From positions 532,483 through 596,482 of the forward strand of contig NVTV01000001.1 in assembly GCA_002401695.1 (NCBI GenBank): DNA of 64,000 bases, written 5' to 3'. Numbering within the stretch: position 1 is the first letter of the stretch; the number at the start of each line of letters is the position of its first letter. Shown here piece by piece: positions 17,360 to 26,845 of this stretch. A model generated the notes under the pieces. The model saw only the letters and a list, made by a program, of their open reading frames with translations. It did not search any database and was not told the origin of the DNA. Position numbers and translations under genes: made by a program. This DNA comes from Alphaproteobacteria bacterium (GTDB taxonomy: Bacteria; Pseudomonadota; Alphaproteobacteria; Micavibrionales; Micavibrionaceae).

Positions 17360-20300
17360 CTATGCCGTAATCAAATTACCCGAAGCTTCTAGCGCATCTT
17401 CGTCAGTCAAACCTGTAACACCGAGAAGTGTTGCAACTTGAACAAAGCTATCCGCACCACCATCTGCGTCAACAGATAGAACGCTATCCGTTCCATTATT
17501 AGTGATTTGAACAAAGTCACTAATCGCATCCGTCAATGGATCATAACCACTCAATAAATATGCAATATCAATAACATCACTTTCGGACACATCAAAATCA
17601 GTTATCGTATCAATGTTCGAAAAGGCCGATGATGCTTCAAATACAAATGTATCTGCGCCGGCTTCTCCATGCAGGGTATCTGCGCCTTGCCCACCGTAAA
17701 GCACGTCATCACCATTACCGCCATACAAGACATCGTCACCAGACAGCCCGACCAAAGATTGCGACTGATCTGTACCTGTTAAGGTGTCTGAGTTTCGTGT
17801 TCCCAGCTCATAGATACGGATATTATCAAATACACTATTACTTGCCGAGTTTGCATCATCATCATTCACAAAAACAAGATGGGAATACGTCGTCCCGACA
17901 CTATAGAAATCAGAAAGGTTAATTTCATAACTCTGAACAGAACCTGCACCAGTATAGTCAGGTCCATACAGCCCCCAGCTTTGTGTTCCGTAAAGCTGGA
18001 TGACCTTATCCGTGATATGGTCATTATCATCATCTAAGCCGATGCCTTGGATTTCTCCTTGGGTGTCGGATGTAAAGTCGAAAGCCAACACAGAGTTATC
18101 CGTGACCTCATACTCATGAGCTGCACGTTTCCAACTACTGCCATCCAGTTCTATTTCACTACCGGAAACGATTGTGTTGGTTGGGTTTGTGTCTTGATCT
18201 GAAAATGATTGTAAATCCGTAATATCGAAAGTTAAAGCCGCGATATCCGGCGTGACGTCAGGAATAGACATGTCTTCATAGATCGTTACATTTCTGAAAT
18301 AACTCTCGGCATTGGCATTGGCGTCATCATCATTTGCAAAGAAAAGCTTAGTGAAATTCCCTGTATAATAATTGCCTACATCAATACTGTAATGCACCCA
18401 TTCTCCTGCATCCGCAGCATAAGTTTTTTCACCGGTTAATCCCCAATTCTGGGTGCCGTATAAGGCAAAAGACTGATTCTCACTTAAGGAATTATCGATA
18501 TCAAACCCAATAGCGTGGATTTCTCCCTGACTGTCCGATTTAAAATCAAACTCAAGGATAGTGTCCGCCGTAACATTATAGGCAAGGTCTATCTTCTCCC
18601 ACGTATTTGCGGACAGGTTTAATGTCGCACCTGCATCCCCAACAACGTACATATCGCTCTCATTTTGCGCACCACCATATCCAGAAATCGTGTATGCGTT
18701 AAAATCTATAGCAGGAGGAGATGTGATAATATCACCAAATGTTACATTAATAGTTCCAATTGCACTACCACCATTTCCATCTTCAAGCGTATAGCTCAGA
18801 ATATCCGTCCCGATAAACCCAGCATTCGGTCCATATATAAAGCTGCCATCTGTAGAAATATAGGCAAAACCATTTGCAGTGAATATTACATCAGCAACCA
18901 CAGTTAAAACATCACCATCAGGATCACTATCAACACCGTTGCCATTATCAGCAAAAAGATTGCCCATAATAGGTAAATCCGGCGCACTGTTAAATACATC
19001 ATCCTGTGCAATCGGCGCGTTATTTAATAAACTCAAAAGATTAAAGCTGGAACCATCAAGGAACCAGAGCTCTTCAATAGGAGAATCTGCATAGAAATCT
19101 TTAACAAGGAAGCCACTAGCAATTTGAATATCAAGATCATCGCCGATTTGAGTAAATGTAATATCCCCGAGAGAGATACCAGCACCTAATTGTATGACAT
19201 CAAAACCAGATACATCAGTTATGGTGTTGTTACCATCTCCAAGGTTAAATACATATATGTCATCCCCTGTTCCGCCATTAAGAATATCATCCCCTGCACC
19301 ACCAGTAAGCGTATTATTTTCTGCATTGCCAATAAGAATATCATTAAAATTAGAGCCGATGATGTTTTCAATGGAAATCAAGATATCACCCTCTGCATAC
19401 CCACCAGAGCCAATACTTGTTATAAGATTAACATTCACACCACTTATGGAATTACCGAAATCAGCAGTATCTATGGTCGTGGGACTTCCAATCATAAAAT
19501 CAACATCTGGTGTTGCTACTATTGGAGCAGGGTCTTCATTCCCCCCCCCTCCTCCTTCTGTGTACCAGTTCATATAATTAACAAGATCGTACGTTGTTCC
19601 ATCAGAAAGTTCTAAGTATTCTACTTGTAATGTTGATGTCGTAGATAGCTGGCCTTTTACTATTATAGATCCGCTATCGACTATATTGATTTTAAGATCA
19701 TCCCCTTGCTCCACAAAGGTTATAGAACTAATAGAACTAACATCTAGCAGTATTATGGTATCATCTCCACTTATATCAGTGATAATATCATTTGCGGCCA
19801 AAACGATGTTTCCATATATATCTACACTATCTAAATAATAATATGTATCATCGCCGCCGCCGCCATACAGCTCATCATTACCACCACCACCACCCAAGAC
19901 ATTATCCTGGCTATTACCAATTAATACATCATCATTCTCAGAACCTAGAGCGCCTTCAATACTGATAAGTTGATGTGTTCCAGCACTATTCGTAACAGTT
20001 TGTTCCCCTAAATCAATTTCATAACCATAGCTTATAGCTGTATTAACATTTGCCAAGCTAAGTACAACAGTATCCATACCTTCTCCTCCATCAATGGTGT
20101 CACCACCATCCCATGCCACAAAGAATATATCATCCCCTGCACCACCAAAGAGAATATTATCTCCCCCCGATATATCTGAGATTTGATCATTGCCATCACC
20201 ACCATAAAGTTCATCATCACCGATGCCTCCCTCTAGATAATCATCACCAGATTCTCCATAAGCGATAAGATTTCCAGAAGAATCCGGTGTATTCTCACTC

Positions 20301-23300
20301 GCCGTGATTGCACGAATAATATCATTGCCATCACCACCATAAACAGTGTCATTGCCGTACCACATAATGAAGTAATCATCACCGCCGCCAGCATAAATCA
20401 AATCATCTACTTGTGAATACAATTCAGAATATGCATCAGCATCATCACTACCATAACCAACAACCAAAATCGTATTTAAAGCAGCACTACTACCGTTATT
20501 GAATGTGATAATTGGTGTATTTCCCGGAGTGATAGTATCAATAATATCAATACTATTACCGCCATAAAGCAATTTATAGCTATTTGTCACAATACCTGAA
20601 AAGTCACGTGCAAGACCAGTGCCATCTATTGTTATATCTTCATAAGCAGAGAGATCAAGGGTAACTCCAGACAATTCCCCGCCTATCGATATTAACTCAT
20701 TATTTCCCGCACCTAACTGTATAATATCACCTGATCCTACATGATAAATATCATTGCCATCACTGTCTATAAATGTATCATTGCCATCACCACCATAAAG
20801 TTCATCATCATCGGCTCCACCGTCGATTATATCATCACCGGCTCCACCATATATTGTGTCATTTCCCTGCTCACCATATAAGCGATCATTCCCCAAGCCA
20901 CCCTCAACCTCGTCATCTCCAAAACCTGCATAAATGATATCATCTGTAGAAAACCCTGCTAAATCTCCTGTAATTGTATCAGAAATGATCAAACCGCTAC
21001 GATCATCCCCTGCACTACCATATGTCGTTACCTGAAGACTATCCAACGCATAAGTAACCCCATTGATTTCAACATTAAAACTTTGACCAATATAACCACT
21101 AGCAGCCCCATCCAGGATAATTGAATTACCATCACCGTAATATATCATTAGAGCGCTGCCACCAATTGCACCAAATGGCCCCTGCCCCATCACACGTGCA
21201 ACACTAACATCTTCTACCACACCATTATTTATAACAATAAGTCCGCCAACGGAGGATACATCAAATATACCTATTGTTGTTTGATGGTTATGAAGGCCTG
21301 TCGCATCAAAATTATAAACATCATTTCCCCAAAGAGCTAAACTTTCTTCACTTCCGGATGTTGCCGTATAAACATTTCCGTCCGCGCTCCCCTGAATGGT
21401 TTTATCAAATATACTTTCTACAAAACCTGTACCACTCGTCGGTATACCACTAACAGTCGCACCATCATTAAAGCTAATACCACCAATACGGGCATTCAGA
21501 ATAACCGCCGTGCTACCACCTGATGTAATAACTAAAGAGCCATTTTCAGCATACTCATATTTAGCAGTACTGGCAGATCCAGCCATATATAATATACCTT
21601 CATCACCACTGTTAATAACGTCAATCCCGCTATTAACAATGAAAATAGAACCACCACTCAGATAATCATTGCCAGATCCACCATCCAATATAGTTTCACC
21701 TCCTGTAGATATAAGAAAATCCTGACCAGAACCACCAATCAGAATACCGCTCCCCTCAAGATGATCAGATCCCGCACCACCACTTAATATTCCCGTTCCT
21801 GTAAGCCAATCATTACCATCACCACCATAAAGTTCACCATTACCTGTCAATACATCATCACCATCGCCGCCATCAAGCTCACCATTACCCAACAACACAT
21901 CATTGCCCGCACCACCTTCGAGTTTACCATCACCAAACAACACATCTTCGCCATCACCGCCATAAAGATCGCCATCACCTAACAACACATCATTGCCAGA
22001 TCCAGCATGTATGATATTTATGCCACCCCCACCATTAATGAAGTTATCGCCGGAATTGCCATAGAGTGTGTCATCAAAATCCGTGCCAGTTACCGACTCT
22101 ATATTTGTCAGGGTATCATTGAGTGTCAAAATAATAGGATTGCCATCTTCATCCAAGACAGGGTCACCGGCCTGATGAAGAACGTGGTTTCCCTGACTAT
22201 CCAGAACAGCATCCCCCTGATTATCATAAACATACTCACCACCCAGATAAACCACAGCATGATAAAAATGCACTGTTGTACCATCCCCGCCCATAGTGAT
22301 TTTGTCAGGCAAGTTAGAATAACGAACCCCATCATAACCATCCCCGCCATCTATTGTGTCATCACCCAAAGACCAAAAAAATGTATCATCATCATCCGTT
22401 CCGGTCAGATCATCAGCAAAATCACTTCCATAAAATGTCTGGCCAATTTCTCCGCCGACAGGCCCTGAGATAATCGGCTGAACCCGTCCCAAATTCTCTA
22501 TTAAAAAACTAGCCTTATCTGCAAATAATAAATATTCTATATCATTCGTAAACGTTGTAACCCCTTCAATCGTGGCAGTACCTGCGGAGTCCCATGACAC
22601 CATATCTCCCCCAAGAAATTCAAGGTTCCCAGCTAGAAATATAGTATCGCCGGCGCCACCGGTGTCACTGATGCTGTCCTCCTCTTCTCCATCCCTGAAG
22701 TAATATGTGTCACTCCCGCTACCGCCATGTAAGTCGTCATACCCCCTGCCGCCGAACAGATAATCATTTCCGCTGCCGCCATAAATCGTGTCATAGCTCT
22801 CACCACCATAGAGCCAATCTGTCCCACTTGACCCGATAATCGTATCATCCCAGTCACTGCCAACCACTTTTTCAAAACCGGATATAATCATTGAGCCAGA
22901 ACTAGAGTCGGTAACAGTCCCACTTGATAGATTAACAACAACGCCACCCGTATAATAATGTGAAAAATCAAGCACATCTTTTTCGTAAGCCACCTGCCCA
23001 TTGCCATGAAATTCGATGCCTGTCGCGCCCTCTACGCTATGGAACCGATCACCCCGGTCAGAGCCACCAAAAATCTCAATATCATAGACCTTATCAATAA
23101 CATTCCCGCCCAATTTTGAAACATCACCCGTGCGCAAATCAATATCCAGCCGCCCCGTTGTGATATAACTGTAATCCAGTATATCAATCCCCTCACCGCC
23201 ACGGTAAACCGCGCCATCCATCGCGCCAAAAAACACATCCCCCAACGCCACATCATCTGTACCGATAAATTCGCCAAAGTTGGTGAAATTGATGGTATAT

Positions 23301-24787
23301 GCACCGCCATTATGTGCCGCGCCATGAAACACATCCACCACCACCGCGCCGGACAAAGCACTGAAATCCAATATATCCGCGCCACCTACACCGTCAAAAC
23401 TCAGATTATAGGTCGGCATTTCCTCAATTTTCACATGGTCTGTGTTGCTGGTTAGCATGAATTCCTCAATAGAGAATAAGGAATCAGAAATAGAGCTATC
23501 CCCCTTATCCGTTTGATACACAAAGGCTTCACGCGCCGCCATGTCAAACCACTCAACAGTAATGCCAAAGCCAACATCCTGATAATCAACACGATCAACA
23601 TCGCCCGGATTTTCGATATCCGCAATCCCGCCACCATAATAAAAATCACCCTCTAAGCCATTTGTATATGCACTTGCGTAAAGGATATCGCCCCCCGCGC
23701 CGCCGAACACATAATCCACGCCTGCACCACCGGTTAAATAATCAATCCCGCTATCCGTACCGATAATAAGATTATTCGCATCCGTACCAATAATTTCCGT
23801 GAGACCCGTTAGGATTTCGGAGGGGTGGAAAGCAACCCGCCCACCAAGAAGCGGATCATTGTCCAAATCAACTAAAAGGAAGTCCGTGTCACGGGCAAAT
23901 ACCACTGGATGCCCCGAAACTTCAAAAAATAAATTAAAATTAGAATTTTCGCCATCATCCCATAACGCAGCGCCATCATTTTCAAACAATTCAGCAGTTG
24001 TAACACCATGAATATTGGCAATATCCTTAATCATCTGTCCATCATAAACAGTAAATTCATCAACCAGAGCATTATCATAGAAATGCTGTATTTTCATACC
24101 TTCTGCCGCCAACGGGAAAGCCTCCCCCTCGGTTGTTGTAAACCCATGTTGAGATATTAAGTCTGTAATCGCATTAGATAGAACTTGCGTTGTTAAATTA
24201 ACAAGACCATCCTTATACCAAGTCCCCCCTAAAACATTACCATCAGCGTCAAGAATTTTAAATTCAACATCCAACGTGTTACCTGCAACTTGGTTCAGAT
24301 GGTCAATATCAACAACCTTTGATAATAAAACTGTTGCCGTACCAGCCACAATAATAGTCAACCAGCCTGGCGGTGTTGCGCCAAACGCCAACGCGCCTGC
24401 AACGAAAAGCTCCCCCGTAATATATGAAAGGCTCAGTTCTCCCATTTGGCCTGCCAGATATGTGGTGGCATCAAAATCCGTAGCATATGGATTAATCGGA
24501 GTACGCGTTTCAATTAATTGACCATCTTTATACACCTTGTATGTTAGAGGGTTAATACTTGCACCATTGGCTTCAATAACGACTTCAACTGTCTCATTAA
24601 GGACTTGTCCGGGAAGACCAATTTTTGCGGCCATTACAATGGTTTTTGTAATAATGTTTCCGCTTGTAACAGATTCCAATATGGCGCCATTTAATATCGT
24701 ACCAAGCAAACTAATTTCCGCTGGCGCCTCCCATGGTTCCGATCTATTACCGACATAATGTATTGGATTTGCTAATTCAAAAGCCAT
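17360..24787 (-). CDS. Giant RTX (hemolysin-type calcium-binding repeat) protein, type I secreted
   Basis: 2475 residues, no Sec signal. Residues 1-230 are non-repetitive with a Gly/Ala-rich hydrophobic stretch near 125-165. A LysM-like segment lies about 245-275. GGxGxDxxx clusters lie near 350-375, 645-700, 795-815, 905-1040, 1260-1345, 1450-1560, 1625-1650 and 1800-1830, with a Gly5 linker near 1745. A cadherin-like domain (PIAQDDVFN to LSYTLEDGNGG) spans about 1925-2025. Two related domains of about 130 residues follow (2030-2330), then RTX repeats and a type I secretion C-terminus (ADTFVF, ITDFDVSESDVIDIAYLL) ending LEASGNLITA. It is probably an adhesin, surface-layer or predation/defence protein. 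It follows the lipoprotein gene by 2 bases. No type I ABC/HlyD genes lie beside it. Confidence 0.93.
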   Translation of the reverse strand: MAFELANPIHYVGNRSEPWEAPAEISLLGTILNGAILESVTSGNIITKTIVMAAKIGLPGQVLNETVEVVIEANGASINPLTYKVYKDGQLIETRTPINPYATDFDATTYLAGQMGELSLSYITGELFVAGALAFGATPPGWLTIIVAGTATVLLSKVVDIDHLNQVAGNTLDVEFKILDADGNVLGGTWYKDGLVNLTTQVLSNAITDLISQHGFTTTEGEAFPLAAEGMKIQHFYDNALVDEFTVYDGQMIKDIANIHGVTTAELFENDGAALWDDGENSNFNLFFEVSGHPVVFARDTDFLLVDLDNDPLLGGRVAFHPSEILTGLTEIIGTDANNLIIGTDSGIDYLTGGAGVDYVFGGAGGDILYASAYTNGLEGDFYYGGGIADIENPGDVDRVDYQDVGFGITVEWFDMAAREAFVYQTDKGDSSISDSLFSIEEFMLTSNTDHVKIEEMPTYNLSFDGVGGADILDFSALSGAVVVDVFHGAAHNGGAYTINFTNFGEFIGTDDVALGDVFFGAMDGAVYRGGEGIDILDYSYITTGRLDIDLRTGDVSKLGGNVIDKVYDIEIFGGSDRGDRFHSVEGATGIEFHGNGQVAYEKDVLDFSHYYTGGVVVNLSSGTVTDSSSGSMIISGFEKVVGSDWDDTIIGSSGTDWLYGGESYDTIYGGSGNDYLFGGRGYDDLHGGSGSDTYYFRDGEEEDSISDTGGAGDTIFLAGNLEFLGGDMVSWDSAGTATIEGVTTFTNDIEYLLFADKASFLIENLGRVQPIISGPVGGEIGQTFYGSDFADDLTGTDDDDTFFWSLGDDTIDGGDGYDGVRYSNLPDKITMGGDGTTVHFYHAVVYLGGEYVYDNQGDAVLDSQGNHVLHQAGDPVLDEDGNPIILTLNDTLTNIESVTGTDFDDTLYGNSGDNFINGGGGINIIHAGSGNDVLLGDGDLYGGDGEDVLFGDGKLEGGAGNDVLLGNGELDGGDGDDVLTGNGELYGGDGNDWLTGTGILSGGAGSDHLEGSGILIGGSGQDFLISTGGETILDGGSGNDYLSGGSIFIVNSGIDVINSGDEGILYMAGSASTAKYEYAENGSLVITSGGSTAVILNARIGGISFNDGATVSGIPTSGTGFVESIFDKTIQGSADGNVYTATSGSEESLALWGNDVYNFDATGLHNHQTTIGIFDVSSVGGLIVINNGVVEDVSVARVMGQGPFGAIGGSALMIYYGDGNSIILDGAASGYIGQSFNVEINGVTYALDSLQVTTYGSAGDDRSGLIISDTITGDLAGFSTDDIIYAGFGDDEVEGGLGNDRLYGEQGNDTIYGGAGDDIIDGGADDDELYGGDGNDTFIDSDGNDIYHVGSGDIIQLGAGNNELISIGGELSGVTLDLSAYEDITIDGTGLARDFSGIVTNSYKLLYGGNSIDIIDTITPGNTPIITFNNGSSAALNTILVVGYGSDDADAYSELYSQVDDLIYAGGGDDYFIMWYGNDTVYGGDGNDIIRAITASENTPDSSGNLIAYGESGDDYLEGGIGDDELYGGDGNDQISDISGGDNILFGGAGDDIFFVAWDGGDTIDGGEGMDTVVLSLANVNTAISYGYEIDLGEQTVTNSAGTHQLISIEGALGSENDDVLIGNSQDNVLGGGGGNDELYGGGGDDTYYYLDSVDIYGNIVLAANDIITDISGDDTIILLDVSSISSITFVEQGDDLKINIVDSGSIIVKGQLSTTSTLQVEYLELSDGTTYDLVNYMNWYTEGGGGGNEDPAPIVATPDVDFMIGSPTTIDTADFGNSISGVNVNLITSIGSGGYAEGDILISIENIIGSNFNDILIGNAENNTLTGGAGDDILNGGTGDDIYVFNLGDGNNTITDVSGFDVIQLGAGISLGDITFTQIGDDLDIQIASGFLVKDFYADSPIEELWFLDGSSFNLLSLLNNAPIAQDDVFNSAPDLPIMGNLFADNGNGVDSDPDGDVLTVVADVIFTANGFAYISTDGSFIYGPNAGFIGTDILSYTLEDGNGGSAIGTINVTFGDIITSPPAIDFNAYTISGYGGAQNESDMYVVGDAGATLNLSANTWEKIDLAYNVTADTILEFDFKSDSQGEIHAIGFDIDNSLSENQSFALYGTQNWGLTGEKTYAADAGEWVHYSIDVGNYYTGNFTKLFFANDDDANANAESYFRNVTIYEDMSIPDVTPDIAALTFDITDLQSFSDQDTNPTNTIVSGSEIELDGSSWKRAAHEYEVTDNSVLAFDFTSDTQGEIQGIGLDDDNDHITDKVIQLYGTQSWGLYGPDYTGAGSVQSYEINLSDFYSVGTTYSHLVFVNDDDANSASNSVFDNIRIYELGTRNSDTLTGTDQSQSLVGLSGDDVLYGGNGDDVLYGGQGADTLHGEAGADTFVFEASSAFSNIDTITDFDVSESDVIDIAYLLSGYDPLTDAISDFVQITNNGTDSVLSVDADGGADSFVQVATLLGVTGLTDEDALEASGNLITA
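19541..19549 (+). repeat. Homopolymer tract inside the giant RTX gene
   Basis: Nine C residues on the plus strand (G9 in the coding sense) encode the Gly5 linker near residue 1745. A slip of one base would truncate the protein before its C-terminal secretion signal. A similar C9 run lies at 17012-17020 between the decayed tRNA units. Confidence 0.6.
21745..22010 (-). repeat. Tandem 15-residue-period RTX variant repeats
   Basis: At least six consecutive units of the form G-x-G-x-L-x-G-G-x-G-x-D-x-L-x, for example GDGKLEGGAGNDVLL and GNGELDGGDGDDVLT, cover about residues 930-1015 of the giant RTX protein. The usual RTX period is nine residues. The 45-base DNA period is visible as recurring blocks of the type caccattaccc with aacacatcat. 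Confidence 0.75.
23246..23380 (-). repeat. Near-identical block shared with the upstream short RTX gene (copy 1)
   Basis: About 135 bases that differ from the copy at 25548-25682 at only a few positions. It encodes the peptide from ILDFSALSGAVVVDVF through FGEFIGTDDVA, identical in both proteins. Confidence 0.85.
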
Positions 24788-24789
24788 GG

Positions 24790-25479
24790 TTACTCTCCTT
24801 TTATGTTCTTACAACGGGTTTTATATTCTTCAGTAGATTTAGAGCGTTTCAACATCTTACATAAACCGCTCCAATGGACGTTACTATCTTCATAATCAAA
24901 GTTAATCTCATAGAACCGGATAACACGCCCATTTTTACACAGAATATTTTTACTTTTCTTACTAAATTGGATGGAATCTACTCTGCATAATTTTCTTATG
25001 TAACTGGACTTAAGTTGACCAGTTTTACTCTTATCTCTTGAAATCGAAAAAGTAATTGGCCAATAGAAAGAATCTTTTGTACCTTCTAAAGCATCCTTAT
25101 CATTAAAAATACCGTCTTGTTGTAAATCATGTCTTATTATTTTTTCTAATCCATTTGTTAAACCTAACATAATTCTTTTTTCTACAGATTTTTCCCTAAT
25201 ATCTTCTTCCCTTTCTAGAACAACCAAGAACCCATCATCAGGATGCACCCACTGAGTGCGTTCGGCGAGACCATCGCCATCAACATCGAAATACACATTT
25301 GATTCCTCTAACGGGATAAGTTCAATGCCATCACCATCTAAATCCACCACCAAAAACGGTAAGCTCTTTAACGGCTCCTGCGAAACCGCGCTCACCTGCT
25401 CATCCTCCGCCTGACATGCGGTCAACGGCAAGCACAAAACCGTCAAACATAAAACTGTGTTTTTGAATAATTTTTTCAT
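24790..25479 (-). CDS. Putative lipoprotein with DxDGDG calcium-type motifs
   Basis: 229 residues. The N-terminus is a lipoprotein signal with lipobox LPLTAC (Cys22), so the product should be anchored to a membrane after export. Residues 40-85 contain VVDLDGDGIELIPLEESN and FDVDGDGLAERTQWVHPDDG, a paired calcium-loop module also common inside large RTX proteins. The C-terminal half is basic with three to four cysteines and is unknown. It overlaps the upstream RTX gene by 4 bases (ATGA) and ends 2 bases before the giant RTX start, so all three genes are one translationally coupled operon. It may help anchor or assemble the RTX protein (inference). Confidence 0.8.
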   Translation of the reverse strand: MKKLFKNTVLCLTVLCLPLTACQAEDEQVSAVSQEPLKSLPFLVVDLDGDGIELIPLEESNVYFDVDGDGLAERTQWVHPDDGFLVVLEREEDIREKSVEKRIMLGLTNGLEKIIRHDLQQDGIFNDKDALEGTKDSFYWPITFSISRDKSKTGQLKSSYIRKLCRVDSIQFSKKSKNILCKNGRVIRFYEINFDYEDSNVHWSGLCKMLKRSKSTEEYKTRCKNIKGE

Positions 25480-26414
25480 GCTGCAATCCGTTCTGCTATC
25501 ATTATATTGTCATTTATCACATTTTTTTGCATATTGTCAAACCATGCCGCCACATCATCCGTGCCGATAAACTCACCAAAGTTGGTGAAATTGATGGTAT
25601 ATGCACCGCCATTATGTGCCGCGCCATGAAACACATCCACCACAACCGCGCCAGACAAAGCACTGAAATCCAATATATCCACGCCCGCTACACCGTCTAA
25701 GTCAAACGTTTGTATCGCAGCAATTTTCACGTGATCGACGTTGTTCGTTAGTCTATATTTTTCGATAGAGATCAACGTATCCTCTACGCGCTCTGCATCA
25801 GTCTCGCCGCTTTTGTGAATAATGCCATCTTGCCCCGTAAAACCACCGAACTCCAGTGTCACGCCGAAACTAATTTTGCTATAATCCGCAGTGTCCGCTC
25901 CATCAGTTGAATGATCGGCAATTGCATCAGAACCCCCATGATATGTATCCCCTTTCAAACCATCAAACCAAGCGGAGGCCATTAAAATATCATCACCCAT
26001 GCCACCCAAAAGTACATCTGCCGTATTACTAACGCCCGTGATTGTGTCATCACCCGCTCCACCAACCAAAACAATGCCATTCTCACGATATTGCGATATA
26101 TTTGAAATACCAAAAACATTGGAGATCAAATCAAGGGTAATATGAGTTGAATTCGCAGTCAGCACATCATCACCAACCGTGCCATAGAGAATGGGACGGT
26201 CTTGAGCATCCAGAAACTTCGTAACACCAGCATCCCAAAGATCGTTAACCAATGTAGCACCATCTATTGCCAGCTTAATCGACTCTACTGGAATATTGTA
26301 ACGCGTAGAAACTTCCGCTATGTTTGAGCCATCTTTATCAATGTCGAGCAATACGCGACGGATTTTTGAACGCTTATAGCGCAGTGATAGCAAGATTATT
26401 TCTATGTTGGTCAT
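25476..26414 (-). CDS. Short RTX-type protein, truncated paralog of the giant RTX N-terminal region
   Basis: 312 residues, first gene of the RTX operon. Residues 30-70 resemble a helix-turn or LysM-like segment (DIDKDGSNIAEVSTRYNIP). Two GGAGDD/GGMGDD RTX motifs lie near 110-145. Residues about 150-285 align in order with residues about 375-500 of the giant protein. The final shared 43 residues are identical, after which the protein ends quickly (AAWFDNMQKNVINDN). It lacks the type I secretion C-terminus, so it is either a truncated copy or has another role. The start at 26414 is usual ATG. Confidence 0.8.
   Translation of the reverse strand: MTNIEIILLSLRYKRSKIRRVLLDIDKDGSNIAEVSTRYNIPVESIKLAIDGATLVNDLWDAGVTKFLDAQDRPILYGTVGDDVLTANSTHITLDLISNVFGISNISQYRENGIVLVGGAGDDTITGVSNTADVLLGGMGDDILMASAWFDGLKGDTYHGGSDAIADHSTDGADTADYSKISFGVTLEFGGFTGQDGIIHKSGETDAERVEDTLISIEKYRLTNNVDHVKIAAIQTFDLDGVAGVDILDFSALSGAVVVDVFHGAAHNGGAYTINFTNFGEFIGTDDVAAWFDNMQKNVINDNIMIAERIAA
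25548..25682 (-). repeat. Near-identical block shared with the giant RTX gene (copy 2)
   Basis: Partner of 23246-23380. It lies at the very 3' end of the short RTX gene, where similarity between the two genes is highest and then stops. Confidence 0.85.
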
Positions 26415-26439
26415 GGCTTCTCCTAAATTTGATTTTTAA

Positions 26440-26727
26440 GAGAATAGCAGATCATTAACACACACGGCAGACGGCCTTCACCGGACGCTTACGATTGCCC
26501 AGATAGATGCACAGCTCAAAGACATCTCCGCACGTGAAAAAACCTCGATGCGCAAACGCGACACACGCCGTAAAATCATCATAGGTGGGCTTGCAGGATT
26601 CCACATGGAGAAAAACCCTCGCTCTTCCTTTGCCAAGAAGCTCGCCTCCCTCATTGATGAATATGTTATCGGTGATAAAGAACGTGCCCTATTTGACCTC
26701 GAACCACTTCCAAAAACCGAGGCATAA
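26440..26727 (+). pseudogene. TraD-like conjugal transfer protein remnant
   Basis: An open frame runs from 26440 to TAA at 26727; its first ATG is at 26548. The translation TSMRKRDTRRKIIIGGLAGFH, then SFAKKLASLIDEYVIGDKERALFDL, resembles the small TraD/mobilisation proteins of rhizobial-type plasmids (RKKDTRRKI-x-GG ... RALF pattern). Coding-like sequence extends upstream of the ATG (IAQIDAQLKDISARE) without a start, which suggests the 5' end was lost. The neighbours are toxin-antitoxin genes, consistent with an old integrated plasmid or ICE segment. Confidence 0.5.
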
Positions 26728-26769
26728 ATTCGCAGAATTAAGCATAGGGAAGAGAAGAAAAAAACTTAG

Positions 26770-26786
26770 GTAACATGATTTGTTAC
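26770..26786. promoter_or_regulatory. higBA operator 1
   Basis: GTAACATGATTTGTTAC, a perfect GTAAC-N7-GTTAC inverted repeat upstream of the -35 element of the higBA promoter. It has the same arms as operator 2. Confidence 0.7.
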
Positions 26787-26793
26787 TTTTTTG

Positions 26794-26824
26794 TTGACTT
26801 GGTAACACAGTATGTTACTATTAT
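26794..26824 (+). promoter_or_regulatory. higBA promoter
   Basis: -35 TTGACT at 26794-26799 with -10 candidates TACTAT (26816-26821, 16-base spacer) or TATTAT (26819-26824). The promoter lies between and over the two operators, as expected for an autoregulated toxin-antitoxin operon. Confidence 0.65.
26802..26818. promoter_or_regulatory. higBA operator 2
   Basis: GTAACACAGTATGTTAC, a perfect GTAAC-N7-GTTAC inverted repeat over the spacer and -10 region. It is centred 32 bp from operator 1, about three helical turns. Confidence 0.7.
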
Positions 26825-26845
26825 AGAGTACAAGGAAAACTAGGA

